64,000 nucleotides of DNA from NCBI GenBank assembly GCA_963755755.1, contig CAVWLJ010000011.1, forward strand, positions 186,001-250,000, in the 5' to 3' direction. The notes beneath the pieces were generated by a model that made no database searches, had not been told where the DNA came from, and saw nothing but the letters and a program-made list of their open reading frames with translations. Position numbers and translations under genes: made by a program. Of this stretch, positions 17,872-26,247 are shown one piece after another. The number at the start of each line of letters is the position of its first letter. The stretch's first letter is position 1. This DNA comes from DATKNA01 sp963755755. GTDB lineage: Bacteria > Actinomycetota > Actinomycetes > Actinomycetales > Kineosporiaceae.

Positions 17872-18285
17872 TCAGTCCGCCCCGACGAACAGGCAGAACG
17901 GATGGCCGGCGGGGTCGGCGTAGACGCGCAGTGGCTCCTCGTCGTCGTCGGTACGGTCGAGGACGAGGTGCCCGCCGAGCGCGAGGACGTGCTCGTGCTC
18001 GGCGTCCAGCTCCTCACGGGTGGCGACCGCGATGTCGAGGTGCAGTTGCTGTGGCACGTCCTGGGAGGGCCACGTCGAGCGAGGCAGGCCCTCCACCTTC
18101 TGGAACGCCAGGCCGGGGTCGCCGCCGTTGCCCCGCAGCACGAGCCAGTCGTCGCCGCGGGGATCGGGGCTGCCCGGTGCCGGTGGCTCGTCCCCGGGAC
18201 GGTAGGACCAGCCGAGCAGCTGCCGGTAGAACTCCGCCAGTCGCCGGGGCTCGGGGCAGTCGAGGACCGTCTGTCGTACGCGCAT
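17872..18285 (-). CDS. VOC family protein (glyoxalase_6-like)
   Basis: 137 residues. It opens MRVRQTVLDCPEPRRLAEFY, continues LLGWSYRPGDE, WLVLRGNGGDPGLAFQKVEG and QQLHLDIAV, and closes VYADPAGHPFCLFVGAD. The pattern is that of actinobacterial glyoxalase-like proteins with a paired metal-site layout. It is oriented with the previous VOC gene, which lies 78 bp downstream, and the two may form one transcript; they are only distantly similar to each other. Confidence 0.88.
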   Translation of the reverse strand: MRVRQTVLDCPEPRRLAEFYRQLLGWSYRPGDEPPAPGSPDPRGDDWLVLRGNGGDPGLAFQKVEGLPRSTWPSQDVPQQLHLDIAVATREELDAEHEHVLALGGHLVLDRTDDDEEPLRVYADPAGHPFCLFVGAD

Positions 18286-18403
18286 GCGCCGACGCTAGTT
18301 CGACCCACCGACGGACCCGGCCTCGGCCGAACGGTGATCCTTCCGGGACCGGATCGTGATCTCCGGAGTGGAACCGACCCGCCTTCGCGCCCCGTCAGTG
18401 CCG

Positions 18404-18437
18404 TCGACCCAGCTTCGACCCAGCTGTCGACCCAGCT
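18404..18437. repeat. Three 11-bp direct repeats upstream of the lipoprotein gene
   Basis: TCGACCCAGCT occurs at 18404-18414, 18415-18425 and 18427-18437, ending 20 bp before the start codon. The copies are identical, and the third is offset by one extra base. They may be a regulator-binding array or a replication-slippage product. Confidence 0.6.
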
Positions 18438-18456
18438 CGAGCAACCGGGAGGACCC

Positions 18457-19500
18457 GTGTCCGTTCCGCTTCGCCGTCCGGCCGCCCTCGTCGTCCTCGC
18501 GGGCGCTCTGGCCCTCGCCGCGTGCAGCACGTCGGGCGGGAGCGCCGGCAGCAGCGCCGCGTCCAGCGCTCCCGAGCCCGGCTATGCCGCGGCCCCCGCC
18601 GCCGCCGCCGGTTCCGCGGCCTCGGGCACCTCCGCGCGCGGCGCCAAGGACGCCGGGAGCACGGCGACGACCCTGGATGCCGCCGCCGTCAAGCCCCGCA
18701 TCGTGCGAACCGCGCAGGTGGTCGTGCAGGTGGACGGTGAGCTGGCGATCGCCGCCGCGAAGGTCCGCGCCGTGGCCCGGACCCTCGGCGGCACCGTGAG
18801 CGACGAGACCACGACGTACGCCGACACCGGTGAGACCACGACGGGGCCGGCGACGCCGGCCACGACGGGGGCGGCCTCCGACGGGAGCGCGAGCACCGCT
18901 CCCGCGCGGCAGGCACGGCCCGGCGAATCGGTGATCGTCCTGCGGGTGCCGTCCGCGGACCTCGACCGGGCACTCGTCCTGCTCACCGGCCCGGTGGGCG
19001 TCGGCAAGGAGCTCAGCCGGGCGGCGACCGCGCAGGACGTCACCGGCGACCTCGCGGACCTGCAGAGCAGGGTCGCCACCCAGCGCGCCAGCGTCACCCG
19101 CGTCCGTGCGCTGCTCGCCCGGGCGACCTCGCTGCAGCAGATCGTCTCCATCGAGTCCGAGATGACGAAGCGCGAGTCCGACCTCGAGGCGGCGGAGGCG
19201 CGGCAGGCCGCCCTCGCCGACCGTGCCGACTTCGCGACGCTCACGGTCGACCTCCGGACGCCGGAAGCCGTGCCGCCGCCCCCGGCCGCCGAGCCGAACG
19301 CCTTCGTCCAGGGCCTGACCGGCGGATGGCGCGCGATCACGGCGAGCACGGCCGTGGTGCTCACGGTGCTCGGCGCGCTGCTGCCCGTCGCCGTCGTCCT
19401 CGCTGTGCTCGGAGCTCCGGTGCTGTGGTGGCTGCGCCGTCGGCGCCGGGGCGCCGTTCCCGTCGCCCCCACCCCGCCCGCGGCGGACGCGAGCGTCTAG
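18457..19500 (+). CDS. DUF4349 lipoprotein with C-terminal membrane anchor
   Basis: 347 residues. A GTG start with GGGAGGA upstream is followed by a lipoprotein signal ending LALAACSTS, with Cys23 as the lipidation site. A low-complexity Ala/Ser linker leads into the DUF4349 domain (IVRTAQVVVQVDGELAIAAA, TGDLADLQSRVATQRASVTR and IESEMTKRESDLEAAEARQA, which is coiled-coil-like). A membrane segment (about 305-330) and a basic tail WWLRRRRRG close it. It should sit on the outer face of the membrane. The function of the domain is unknown. Confidence 0.85.
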   Translation: MSVPLRRPAALVVLAGALALAACSTSGGSAGSSAASSAPEPGYAAAPAAAAGSAASGTSARGAKDAGSTATTLDAAAVKPRIVRTAQVVVQVDGELAIAAAKVRAVARTLGGTVSDETTTYADTGETTTGPATPATTGAASDGSASTAPARQARPGESVIVLRVPSADLDRALVLLTGPVGVGKELSRAATAQDVTGDLADLQSRVATQRASVTRVRALLARATSLQQIVSIESEMTKRESDLEAAEARQAALADRADFATLTVDLRTPEAVPPPPAAEPNAFVQGLTGGWRAITASTAVVLTVLGALLPVAVVLAVLGAPVLWWLRRRRRGAVPVAPTPPAADASV

Positions 19501-20279
19501 ACCGTCCGGTACCCGCGGACGTGCTCGACGAGAAGCTCCTTCGGGTACCGGTCGCCCGCGTGCGGCCCGCCGAACTCGTAGAGGCCGAGCAGAAGCTGCA
19601 TCGGGTAGTCCGGCGACTGCCGCACGAGCTTCCGCAGCTCGCCGTCCATCAGGAAGCCGATGCGATCGGGCAGCCACTCGACGGCGTACGTGTGCATCTC
19701 GCGCACGTCGACGCCGACCTCGATCTTGGCGAAGTCGTCCGTGACGGCGGGGTCGCCGTGCGGGTGCACGCCCATCCCCACGAGGGCGCGTTCGGGAGTG
19801 ACCTCCGACCCGAAGATCTCGCACACGCAGATCTCGGCCGACCGCTGCGGTGCGTCCTCGTAGCCGATCATCCAGAGCGCGGCCATGACGTGCGGGTCGG
19901 CGGGTGCGGCCAGGCGCACCTCGATGCGGCCACGGCGCGGCGTGTAGAGCCGGAGGGGCTGCTGCTCCTCGCGGACGACGGCCGCGGCGCTGAACCGGTG
20001 CTGGCCCACTCCGCTGCCCAGCGGTCCGGCGAACACACCGGTCTGCAGCGAGGAGACCCGGACGTCGCCGTCGAACTCGGGGCACCACGGCGGCTGGTCG
20101 GCGTCGATCCGCAGCCGCAGCAGACCTCCCTCGAGCGAGTACCGCGCGGCCGAGCTCTCCCGGCTGCTCCACTGCGGCAGGTGGTGGGGCAGCCACCGCC
20201 CGGCGTCCAGGTCGGGCCCGGCGAAGGTGTCCTCGAACTCGAGCTCCCACCCGGCGACGTTCTCCCCGGCATGCTGCAC
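19497..20279 (-). CDS. GH16-like protein with altered catalytic motif
   Basis: 260 residues, start GTG at 20279, no signal peptide. The fold of family 16 (laminarinase/beta-glucanase-like jelly roll) is suggested by WELEFEDTFAGPDLDAGRW, LRLRIDADQPPW, VVREEQQPLRLYTPRRGRIE and the closing MHTYAVEWLPDRIGFLMDGE. The usual ExDxxE catalytic motif reads EICVCE (149-154): both glutamates are kept but the central Asp is Cys151. Activity is therefore uncertain. The stop overlaps the end of the convergent DUF4349 gene by 4 bp. Confidence 0.75.
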   Translation of the reverse strand: MQHAGENVAGWELEFEDTFAGPDLDAGRWLPHHLPQWSSRESSAARYSLEGGLLRLRIDADQPPWCPEFDGDVRVSSLQTGVFAGPLGSGVGQHRFSAAAVVREEQQPLRLYTPRRGRIEVRLAAPADPHVMAALWMIGYEDAPQRSAEICVCEIFGSEVTPERALVGMGVHPHGDPAVTDDFAKIEVGVDVREMHTYAVEWLPDRIGFLMDGELRKLVRQSPDYPMQLLLGLYEFGGPHAGDRYPKELLVEHVRGYRTV

Positions 20280-20355
20280 CCGCCCGACGCTACCGCGCCC
20301 CGGGGCCCGGTTCCGATCATGGCCCAGCCGACGGGTGCGGTGGTTGGATCGTTCC

Positions 20356-21516
20356 GTGCGGACCCTCTCGTGGGAGCAGGTGTGCGCGCGGCGCCTGCTC
20401 AGGCACGGGCTGGGCCGCCCCCTCCGGACGCCGGTGGAGGCGGCCGGGGCGGTCGTCGGCATGCACGCCCAGGTGATGTCGGCCGCCGAACTGGCGCTCG
20501 GCATCCGCACCGCGGCGGCCACCCGGGCGGACGTCCGCGCCGGGCTCTGGACCCGCGCGGGAGCTCGTGAAGACGTACGGACCGCGCGGCACCGTGCACC
20601 TGGTTCCCGCCACCGACCTGGCCGCCTGGTGCGCGGGCCTGGCCGCGGCGCCGTGGGCCGCCTCGCGGCTCCCTCCCTCCGTCCGGATGTCGCCGGAGCA
20701 GGTGGACCTCGTCGTCGAGGCCGTCGACGCGGCCCTCGCGGACGCCGACCTCACCGTCGACGAGCTCGACGGTCCCGTCGTCCGGCGCACCGGACCCTGG
20801 GCCGGCGAGCTGGTCGTCCCCGGCTTCGACGGCTGGTGGCCGCGCTGGCGGCAGGTCATCCCGATGGCGGCCTACCGCGGCGTCCTCTGCTTCGGCCCGG
20901 ATCGGGCACGCCGCACCACCTACACCAGCCCCCGCCGGTGGGTGCCGGGGTTCCAGGGCGTGTCGGCGGCACACGGCCTGCCGGACCTCGTGCTGGGCTA
21001 CCTCCGCTCCTACGGACCCGCCACGATCGAGCAGGTCGCCCAGTGGCTCGGCGTCCCCGCGAGCGGCCTCCGCCGAGCGGTCGCGACCCTCGCCGACGAA
21101 CTCGTCGAGGTCGACCTCGCACGGCGCGCCCCGCCCTTCTCGCCGCTGCGGACGCCGGCCCCGACGGCGAACTCGACGGGGAGGTCGACGACCGGCCTCG
21201 CCTGCTGCCCTACTTCGACCCGTACGTCGTCGGCTGTCACCCCAGGTCGTCGCTCTTCCCCGGAGACGCCGCGGTGCGGGCGCTGAGCCGGGGTCAGGCC
21301 GGCACTCGGGCCGTCGTCCTCGTCGGGGGCACCGTCGCCGGCATCTGGCACCACCGGCGGAACGGCCGCAGGCTCGACATCACGGTCGAGCCGTTCGGCG
21401 AGCTCACCTCCCGGCAACTGCGTCAGCTGGACGCCGAGGTGCAGCGCATCGGGGAGGTTCTGGAGGCGACGCCGACGCTGGCCGTGGGCACGGTGACCGC
21501 GGGCCGGCACCTGTAG
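20356..21516 (+). CDS. Winged-helix HTH_42 (AlkZ-like) protein, two frame breaks
   Basis: Begins with GTG as VRTLSWEQVCARRLL and continues GMHAQVMSAAELALGIRT. Removing one C near 20560 gives the family hallmark TRGELVKTYGPRGTVHL. A second break near 21130 leads into LLPYFDPYVVGCHPRSSLFP, then AGIWHHRRNGRRLDITVEPF. This matches winged-helix DNA-binding domain proteins related to AlkZ glycosylases, about 385 residues. Many members have no proven function, and DNA repair is only one possibility. It is divergent from the GH16-like gene. Confidence 0.75.
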   Translation: MRTLSWEQVCARRLLRHGLGRPLRTPVEAAGAVVGMHAQVMSAAELALGIRTAAATRADVRAGLWTRAGAREDVRTARHRAPGSRHRPGRLVRGPGRGAVGRLAAPSLRPDVAGAGGPRRRGRRRGPRGRRPHRRRARRSRRPAHRTLGRRAGRPRLRRLVAALAAGHPDGGLPRRPLLRPGSGTPHHLHQPPPVGAGVPGRVGGTRPAGPRAGLPPLLRTRHDRAGRPVARRPRERPPPSGRDPRRRTRRGRPRTARPALLAAADAGPDGELDGEVDDRPRLLPYFDPYVVGCHPRSSLFPGDAAVRALSRGQAGTRAVVLVGGTVAGIWHHRRNGRRLDITVEPFGELTSRQLRQLDAEVQRIGEVLEATPTLAVGTVTAGRHL

Positions 21517-21520
21517 CTCC

Positions 21521-22066
21521 TCAGCGGCGGCGTTCCACCCGCTCGGCGACGTGGGCGATGTCCCGCACGTGGTGCCGCGCCTCGTGCGTGGCCTGGCGGA
21601 CCAGCCAGGTGGCCGTGCGGACCTCGCCGGGGAGCCGCCGGACCGTCCGCGTCCACTCGTCGGGCCGGGTGTCCGCGATCTCGTCCCGGAATCCGGCGAC
21701 GCACCGGCCCAGCTCGTCGAGCACCGCGTCGACGTCGGCGTCCGCGTACCGGAACCGCACCGCGCGCAGGTCGCCGAACATCGGGTCGACGACCGGCTCG
21801 TCCTCGGTCCGCGCGCGGTGCAGGCGCACGGTGAACCCGACGAAGACGTCCCGGAGGTGGCAGACGTACTCGACAACGGACCAGACGTCGGACGCCGGCC
21901 GGAGCCGGCGCAGCTCGGCAGGGACGGCCTGCACGGCGGCCCGTACGGTGCCGGGCACGTCGTGGAGCTCCGCGACGGCGTCCGCGATCGCGAGGTCGGC
22001 GTACGACAGGTCGCAGGCGGCGCACACGTGGTCCTCGCCGGCGAGCGGCGGCAGTCCGGAGGTCAC
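21521..22066 (-). CDS. DinB-like protein with N-terminal Cys pair
   Basis: 181 residues from GTG at 22066. A CAACDLSY motif near residue 15 may bind metal. The DinB four-helix bundle follows (DVWSVVEYVCHLRDVFVGF and the late ATHEARHHVRDIAHVAERV), with histidines in the usual metal-binding positions. DinB/YfiT proteins include thiol-dependent transferases. The gene stops 4 bp after the convergent HTH_42 gene ends, and a large inverted repeat lies directly upstream. Confidence 0.8.
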   Translation of the reverse strand: MTSGLPPLAGEDHVCAACDLSYADLAIADAVAELHDVPGTVRAAVQAVPAELRRLRPASDVWSVVEYVCHLRDVFVGFTVRLHRARTEDEPVVDPMFGDLRAVRFRYADADVDAVLDELGRCVAGFRDEIADTRPDEWTRTVRRLPGEVRTATWLVRQATHEARHHVRDIAHVAERVERRR

Positions 22067-22097
22067 GCGCCCGATTCTGCGCCCTCCTTCCCCCTCG

Positions 22098-22167
22098 CGC
22101 TGATCATGCAATCCGCGTTGATCTGTAGTCGCGTGCATACAGATCAACGCGGATTGCATGATCAGCG
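22098..22167. repeat. 30-bp perfect inverted repeat (stem-loop element)
   Basis: The 30 bases at 22098-22127 are the exact reverse complement of 22138-22167, leaving a 10-nt loop, GTCGCGTGCA. The core ATGCAATCCGCGTTGATC is noticeably less GC-rich than the surroundings. It lies between two minus-strand genes, 31 bp upstream of the DinB start and 27 bp past the ThDP enzyme stop. It could terminate transcription or be one copy of a dispersed palindromic element. Confidence 0.9.
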
Positions 22168-22194
22168 GGAGGGGGGTGGGAGGTGGGGGCGGGG

Positions 22195-23976
22195 TCAGGA
22201 CTCCTGGGAGCGCTGCCGGCGCACCTGTGCCTCGACCGTCTCCGCGCCGGGCTCCTGACCGATGCCCGCGAGCATCTGGTCGACCTTCTCGTCGGGCTGT
22301 TTCGGCGCCAGCATCGGGGTGCTCGGGTCGGTGATCGCTTCGATCACGCAGGGGCGGTCGCCCGCGAGCGCGTCACGCCACGCCTCCGCGACCTGGTCGG
22401 GCTTCTCCACCCGGATGCCCCGCAGCCCGAGCAGCTCGGCGTAGTCCGCGAACGGGAATGCCGGCACCTCCTGCGACACCGGGTACCGCGGGTCGCCCTC
22501 CATCTCCCGCTGCTCCCACGACACCTCGGCGAGGTCGCCGTTGTTGAGCACGAGGACGACGAAGCGCGGGTCGGTCCAGTCCTGCCAGCGACGGGCCACG
22601 GTGACGAGCTCGTTGATCCCGTTCATGAGCATCGCGCCGTCCCCGGCGAGCGCGACGACCGGCCGGTCCGGGTGCGCGAGCTTCGCCGCGACGCCGAACG
22701 GCATCGCGCAGCCCATCGAGGCGAGGGTGCCCGAGGTGTAGCCGGGGACGCCGGGGGGCAGCTGCAGGAACCTGGCGTACCAGTAGGTGATCGACCCGAC
22801 GTCCACGCTCACCAGAGCGTCCGCCGGCAGTTGCGGGCCCAGTTCGTGCACGACGAGCTGCGGGTTGAGCGGCGCGTCCTCCCCCGGCTGCCGGTCGCGC
22901 GCCCGCTCGTCCCGCACGCGGTGCCAGTCCCGGACGTACCCCTCGACGGTGCTCCGCCACGTGGCGTTCGCCGGCGTCCGGCCCAGTCTCGCCAGGAGCT
23001 CGGTCAGCGTGTCCTTGGCGTCGCCCGCGAGGCCGACCTCGACCTGCGTCTTGGTCCCGATGTTGCGGGGCGAGACGTCGATCTGCACCGTCCGGGCCTG
23101 CCCGGGAGCGGGGTAGAACTCCGTCCAGGGGTCGTTGCTGCCGACGACGACCAGCGCGTCGCAGCCGCTCATCAGGTCCGCGGACGCCGTGGTGCCCAGG
23201 TGCCCCATGACGCCGCAGTGGAACGGCAGCGACTCGTCGAGGACGGGCTTGCCGAGCAGGGACGTCGTCACGCCGGCGCCGAGGCGCTCCGCCAGGGCGA
23301 CGACCTCGTCCGCCGCGCCGGACGCGCCCTGGCCGACGAGCAGGGCCGGCCGTTCGCACGCCTCGAGCAGCTGGACCGCGCGGTCGAGGTCGGCGTCCGG
23401 AGCGAGAACACGGGGACGGGAGAACGCCGTCGACGTCGGGACGACGCCGTGCGTGTGCTCCTGCTCCGGCAGCTCGGCCTTCTGCACGTCGTGCGGGACG
23501 ATCACGCAGGTCGGGGTCGACGTCGCGAGCGCCGTCCGGAACGCGTCGTCGAGCACGAGCGGGAACTGCTCCGGCGAGGTCACGGTCATCACGTACTGGC
23601 CGCAGACGTCCTTGAAGAGCGTCTGCAGGTCGACCTCCTGCAGGTAGCCGCTGCCGAGGGCGGTGGTGACGACCTGCCCCACGATCGCGACGACGGGCTT
23701 GCGGTCGAGCTTGGCGTCGTACAGCCCGGCGAGCAGGTGGATCGCACCGGGGCCCTGGGTGGAGAGGCAGACGCCGACCTCTCCGGTGTACTTCGCGTGG
23801 CCGCTCGCCATGAAGGCGGCCATCTCCTCGTGCCGCGTGGTGACCAGCTCGGGGTCGCCGCCGGCCCGGTTCAGGGCGGCGAGGATCGGATCGATCCCGT
23901 CACCGGCGTACCCGAAGATCCGGTGCACACCCCATTCCCGCAACCTCGTGACCAGGGCGTCGCTGACCAGCGTCAT
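22195..23976 (-). CDS. ThDP-dependent enzyme (pyruvate oxidase / acetolactate synthase-like)
   Basis: 593 residues with the three-domain layout of the POX/AHAS family. The N-terminal Pyr domain has the activating Glu in TRHEEMAAFMASGHAKYTG (Glu50). The middle domain holds LLVGQGASGAADEVVALAER. The C-terminal PP domain has the ThDP/Mg motif GDGAMLMNGINEL ending in VLNNGDLAEV. It probably decarboxylates a 2-oxoacid such as pyruvate. Many actinobacterial members are annotated only as thiamine-pyrophosphate-requiring proteins, and no small AHAS subunit gene is nearby. The start at 23976 gives MTLVSDALVTRLREWGV. Confidence 0.9.
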   Translation of the reverse strand: MTLVSDALVTRLREWGVHRIFGYAGDGIDPILAALNRAGGDPELVTTRHEEMAAFMASGHAKYTGEVGVCLSTQGPGAIHLLAGLYDAKLDRKPVVAIVGQVVTTALGSGYLQEVDLQTLFKDVCGQYVMTVTSPEQFPLVLDDAFRTALATSTPTCVIVPHDVQKAELPEQEHTHGVVPTSTAFSRPRVLAPDADLDRAVQLLEACERPALLVGQGASGAADEVVALAERLGAGVTTSLLGKPVLDESLPFHCGVMGHLGTTASADLMSGCDALVVVGSNDPWTEFYPAPGQARTVQIDVSPRNIGTKTQVEVGLAGDAKDTLTELLARLGRTPANATWRSTVEGYVRDWHRVRDERARDRQPGEDAPLNPQLVVHELGPQLPADALVSVDVGSITYWYARFLQLPPGVPGYTSGTLASMGCAMPFGVAAKLAHPDRPVVALAGDGAMLMNGINELVTVARRWQDWTDPRFVVLVLNNGDLAEVSWEQREMEGDPRYPVSQEVPAFPFADYAELLGLRGIRVEKPDQVAEAWRDALAGDRPCVIEAITDPSTPMLAPKQPDEKVDQMLAGIGQEPGAETVEAQVRRQRSQES

Positions 23977-24069
23977 GGGTTCTCCTCCGCCGACTCGATC
24001 TCCGCCTCGCAGGTGCCCCGGCGTCCACCCGGCCATGCGCGGGGGCCGGAGCCGGGCCAGGGTGGAGGC

Positions 24070-24576
24070 GTGAGAGCCAACCAGGTGCTGCTCGACCTCT
24101 TCGGGCGGCTGCCCGCGCTCGTGCGGTCCGCCGTCCGCGACCTGACGCCGGAGCAGCTCACCTCCGCGCCCGGCGAGGGCGCCAACACCATCGCGTGGCT
24201 GGTGTGGCACCTGGCGCGGATCGAGGACGACCACGTCGCGGACGCGCGGGGCGCCGAGCAGGTCTGGACCTCCGGCGGGTGGGCCTCGCGCTTCGGCCTG
24301 CCGGAAGGGACGCCGGACACCGGCTACGGCCACGCACCCCAACAGGTCGCCGCGGTCCGCCCGGAGAGCTGGCGGGCGCTCGTGGAGTACTACGACGCGG
24401 TGCACGCCCGGACGGTCGCCTACCTCGAGCAGCTCGGCGACGACGACCTCGACCGGGTCGTCGACGAGGGCTGGGACCCGCCCGTGACCCTCGGCGTCCG
24501 GCTCGTCAGCGTCGCGAACGACGACGCGCAGCACGTCGGGCAGGCGGCCTACCTGCGCGGGCTGCTGTCCCGCTGA
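24070..24576 (+). CDS. DinB-superfamily protein (mycothiol transferase-like, DUF664)
   Basis: 168 residues from GTG 24070 with GGTGGAGGC upstream. NTIAWLVWHLARIEDDHVAD and the late RLVSVANDDAQHVGQAAYLR carry the metal-binding histidines of the DUF664/DinB fold. Members in actinobacteria use mycothiol for conjugation or detoxification, which is a plausible but untested role here. It is divergent from the ThDP enzyme gene (93 bp between starts). Confidence 0.85.
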   Translation: MRANQVLLDLFGRLPALVRSAVRDLTPEQLTSAPGEGANTIAWLVWHLARIEDDHVADARGAEQVWTSGGWASRFGLPEGTPDTGYGHAPQQVAAVRPESWRALVEYYDAVHARTVAYLEQLGDDDLDRVVDEGWDPPVTLGVRLVSVANDDAQHVGQAAYLRGLLSR

Positions 24577-24653
24577 CCTCGGGCATCCCGCCCGTGCCGG
24601 CCACCCCAGTTCTGGGGGCGCGTGCGGGGGCTCCGCGGGGGTACCGGCGCGAC

Positions 24654-24869
24654 ATGGCGAAGGACGAGACGTTCCACGAGGGCGACCACGTGTCCTGGAA
24701 GTCGCACGGCGGCACCGCCGAGGGCGTGGTCGAGCAGCAGATCACCGAGGACACGGAGGCCGCCGGGCGCACGGTCCGGGCCTCGAAGGACGACCCGCAG
24801 TACCTGGTGAAGAGCGAGAAGTCCGGGGGCGAGGCCGTCCACAAGCCGTCGGCCCTGCACAAGGAGTGA
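24654..24869 (+). CDS. DUF2945 (HVA1/TUDOR-like) protein
   Basis: 71 residues: DHVSWKSHGGTAEGVVEQQI, then YLVKSEKSGGEAVHKPSAL. This is the standard length and pattern of the DUF2945 family, with an SH3/Tudor-like fold. These small proteins are common in bacteria and fungi and have no established function here. It lies 77 bp after the DinB gene on the same strand. Confidence 0.88.
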   Translation: MAKDETFHEGDHVSWKSHGGTAEGVVEQQITEDTEAAGRTVRASKDDPQYLVKSEKSGGEAVHKPSALHKE

Positions 24870-25077
24870 GCCGGGTCGCGCCGGGAGTGAAGAGCGGCGA
24901 CCGCGCCGACGCCGCAGCGGACTGACGGCGACGGCGGCGGGGCGGCAACCGGTCATCCCGTGTTCAGATCGTTGCCTCGCGCCCGATGTCTGCCGCTTGT
25001 CGACGTGGTAGACGTTCTGCTCCGGACGTCACCGAGCCGGATCCACCGACCCGGTGACTCGGAGAAGGAAGGTCCAC

Positions 25078-26247
25078 ATGCGTCGCACCCGTTCCCCCCG
25101 TGGCCGAGCCGCGTCCCTCGCTGCCCTCGCCGCGGTCACCGCGAGCCTCGCCGCCGTCGCCGCCTGCTCCCCACCCTCGTCCAGCAGCTCCAGCTCGGAC
25201 ACCGGCAGCAACGGCGTCTCCGCGGGCTCGGCCACCAGCGCCCAGCAGCTCGGCGGCCTCCCCGCGCTGGAGGCAGCGGCGAACAAGGAGGGCGCGCTCA
25301 ACGTCATCGCGCTGCCTCCCGACTGGGCGAACTACGGGGCCATCCTCGCCGCCTTCAAGCAGAAGTACCCGCAGATCAAGGTGACGTCCGCGCAGCCGGA
25401 CGGCACCAGCAAGGACGAGATCAACGCCGCGAACACCCTCAAGGGTCAGTCCAACGCACCCGACGTGTTCGACCTCGGCCAGGCCGTGGCCGCGTCGAAC
25501 ACCGCGATGTTCGCGCCCTACAAGGTGGCCACCTGGGCGGACGTGCCCGACACGCTCAAGGACGCGAACGGCACCTGGGTCAACGACTACGGCGGCGACA
25601 TGTCGATCGGCTACAACGCGAAGGTCGTACCGGCCCCGACCACCGTCGCCGACCTGCTGAAGCCGGCCTACAAGGGCAAGGTCGCGCTCAACGGTGACCC
25701 GACGGCGGCCGGAGCGGCGTTCTCCGGCGTCGCGATGGCGTCGCTGGGCAACGGCGGCTCGGCGGACGACGTCTCCAAGGGGGTCGACTTCTTCAAGCAG
25801 CTGAAGGCGGCGGGCAACTTCCTGCCGGTCGACCCGAGCCCGGCGACCATCAAGGCGGGTCAGACACCGGTCGTCATCGACTGGGACTACCTCAACATCG
25901 CCCAGGGCAAGAGCCTCGCCGGCACGAACGTGGAGTGGAAGACGGTGGTCCCGCAGAACGCCGTCCTCGCCTCGTACTACGTGCAGGCCATCAACAAGGG
26001 CGCGCCGCACCCCGCCGCCGCCCGGCTGTGGGAGGAGTTCCTCTACTCCGACCAGGGCCAGAACCTGTGGCTCGCCGGCGGCGCGAGGCCGGTCCGGCTC
26101 GACGCGATGACGAAGGCGGGCACCGTCGACCAGACCGCGGTGAAGGCCCTGCCGCCGGTGACCGGGACGCCGGTGATCCTCACCCAGGCCCAGAGCGACA
26201 AGGCGGCCGCCTTCCTCAAGGACAACTGGGCGAAGAGCATCGGGTGA
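25078..26247 (+). CDS. ABC importer substrate-binding lipoprotein
   Basis: 389 residues with a lipoprotein signal ending LAAVAACSP (Cys30) and a serine-rich spacer. The mature part begins EGALNVIALPPDWANYGAIL and has AFKQKYPQIKVTSAQPDG, NAPDVFDLGQAVAASN, WVNDYGGDMSIGYNAKVVPA and a C-terminal GARPVRLDAM. This fits periplasmic-binding proteins of the polyamine/iron(III)/thiamine/phosphonate class. The ligand cannot be chosen from sequence. It has a strong ribosome site (GGAGAAGGAAGG). The next gene starts within its stop (GTGA). Confidence 0.88.
   Translation: MRRTRSPRGRAASLAALAAVTASLAAVAACSPPSSSSSSSDTGSNGVSAGSATSAQQLGGLPALEAAANKEGALNVIALPPDWANYGAILAAFKQKYPQIKVTSAQPDGTSKDEINAANTLKGQSNAPDVFDLGQAVAASNTAMFAPYKVATWADVPDTLKDANGTWVNDYGGDMSIGYNAKVVPAPTTVADLLKPAYKGKVALNGDPTAAGAAFSGVAMASLGNGGSADDVSKGVDFFKQLKAAGNFLPVDPSPATIKAGQTPVVIDWDYLNIAQGKSLAGTNVEWKTVVPQNAVLASYYVQAINKGAPHPAAARLWEEFLYSDQGQNLWLAGGARPVRLDAMTKAGTVDQTAVKALPPVTGTPVILTQAQSDKAAAFLKDNWAKSIG

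Noticed and set aside
22195..23976. Acetolactate synthase of branched-chain amino-acid synthesis
   Set aside because: The fold fits, but there is no small subunit gene or ilv context, so only the broader ThDP-enzyme call is kept.
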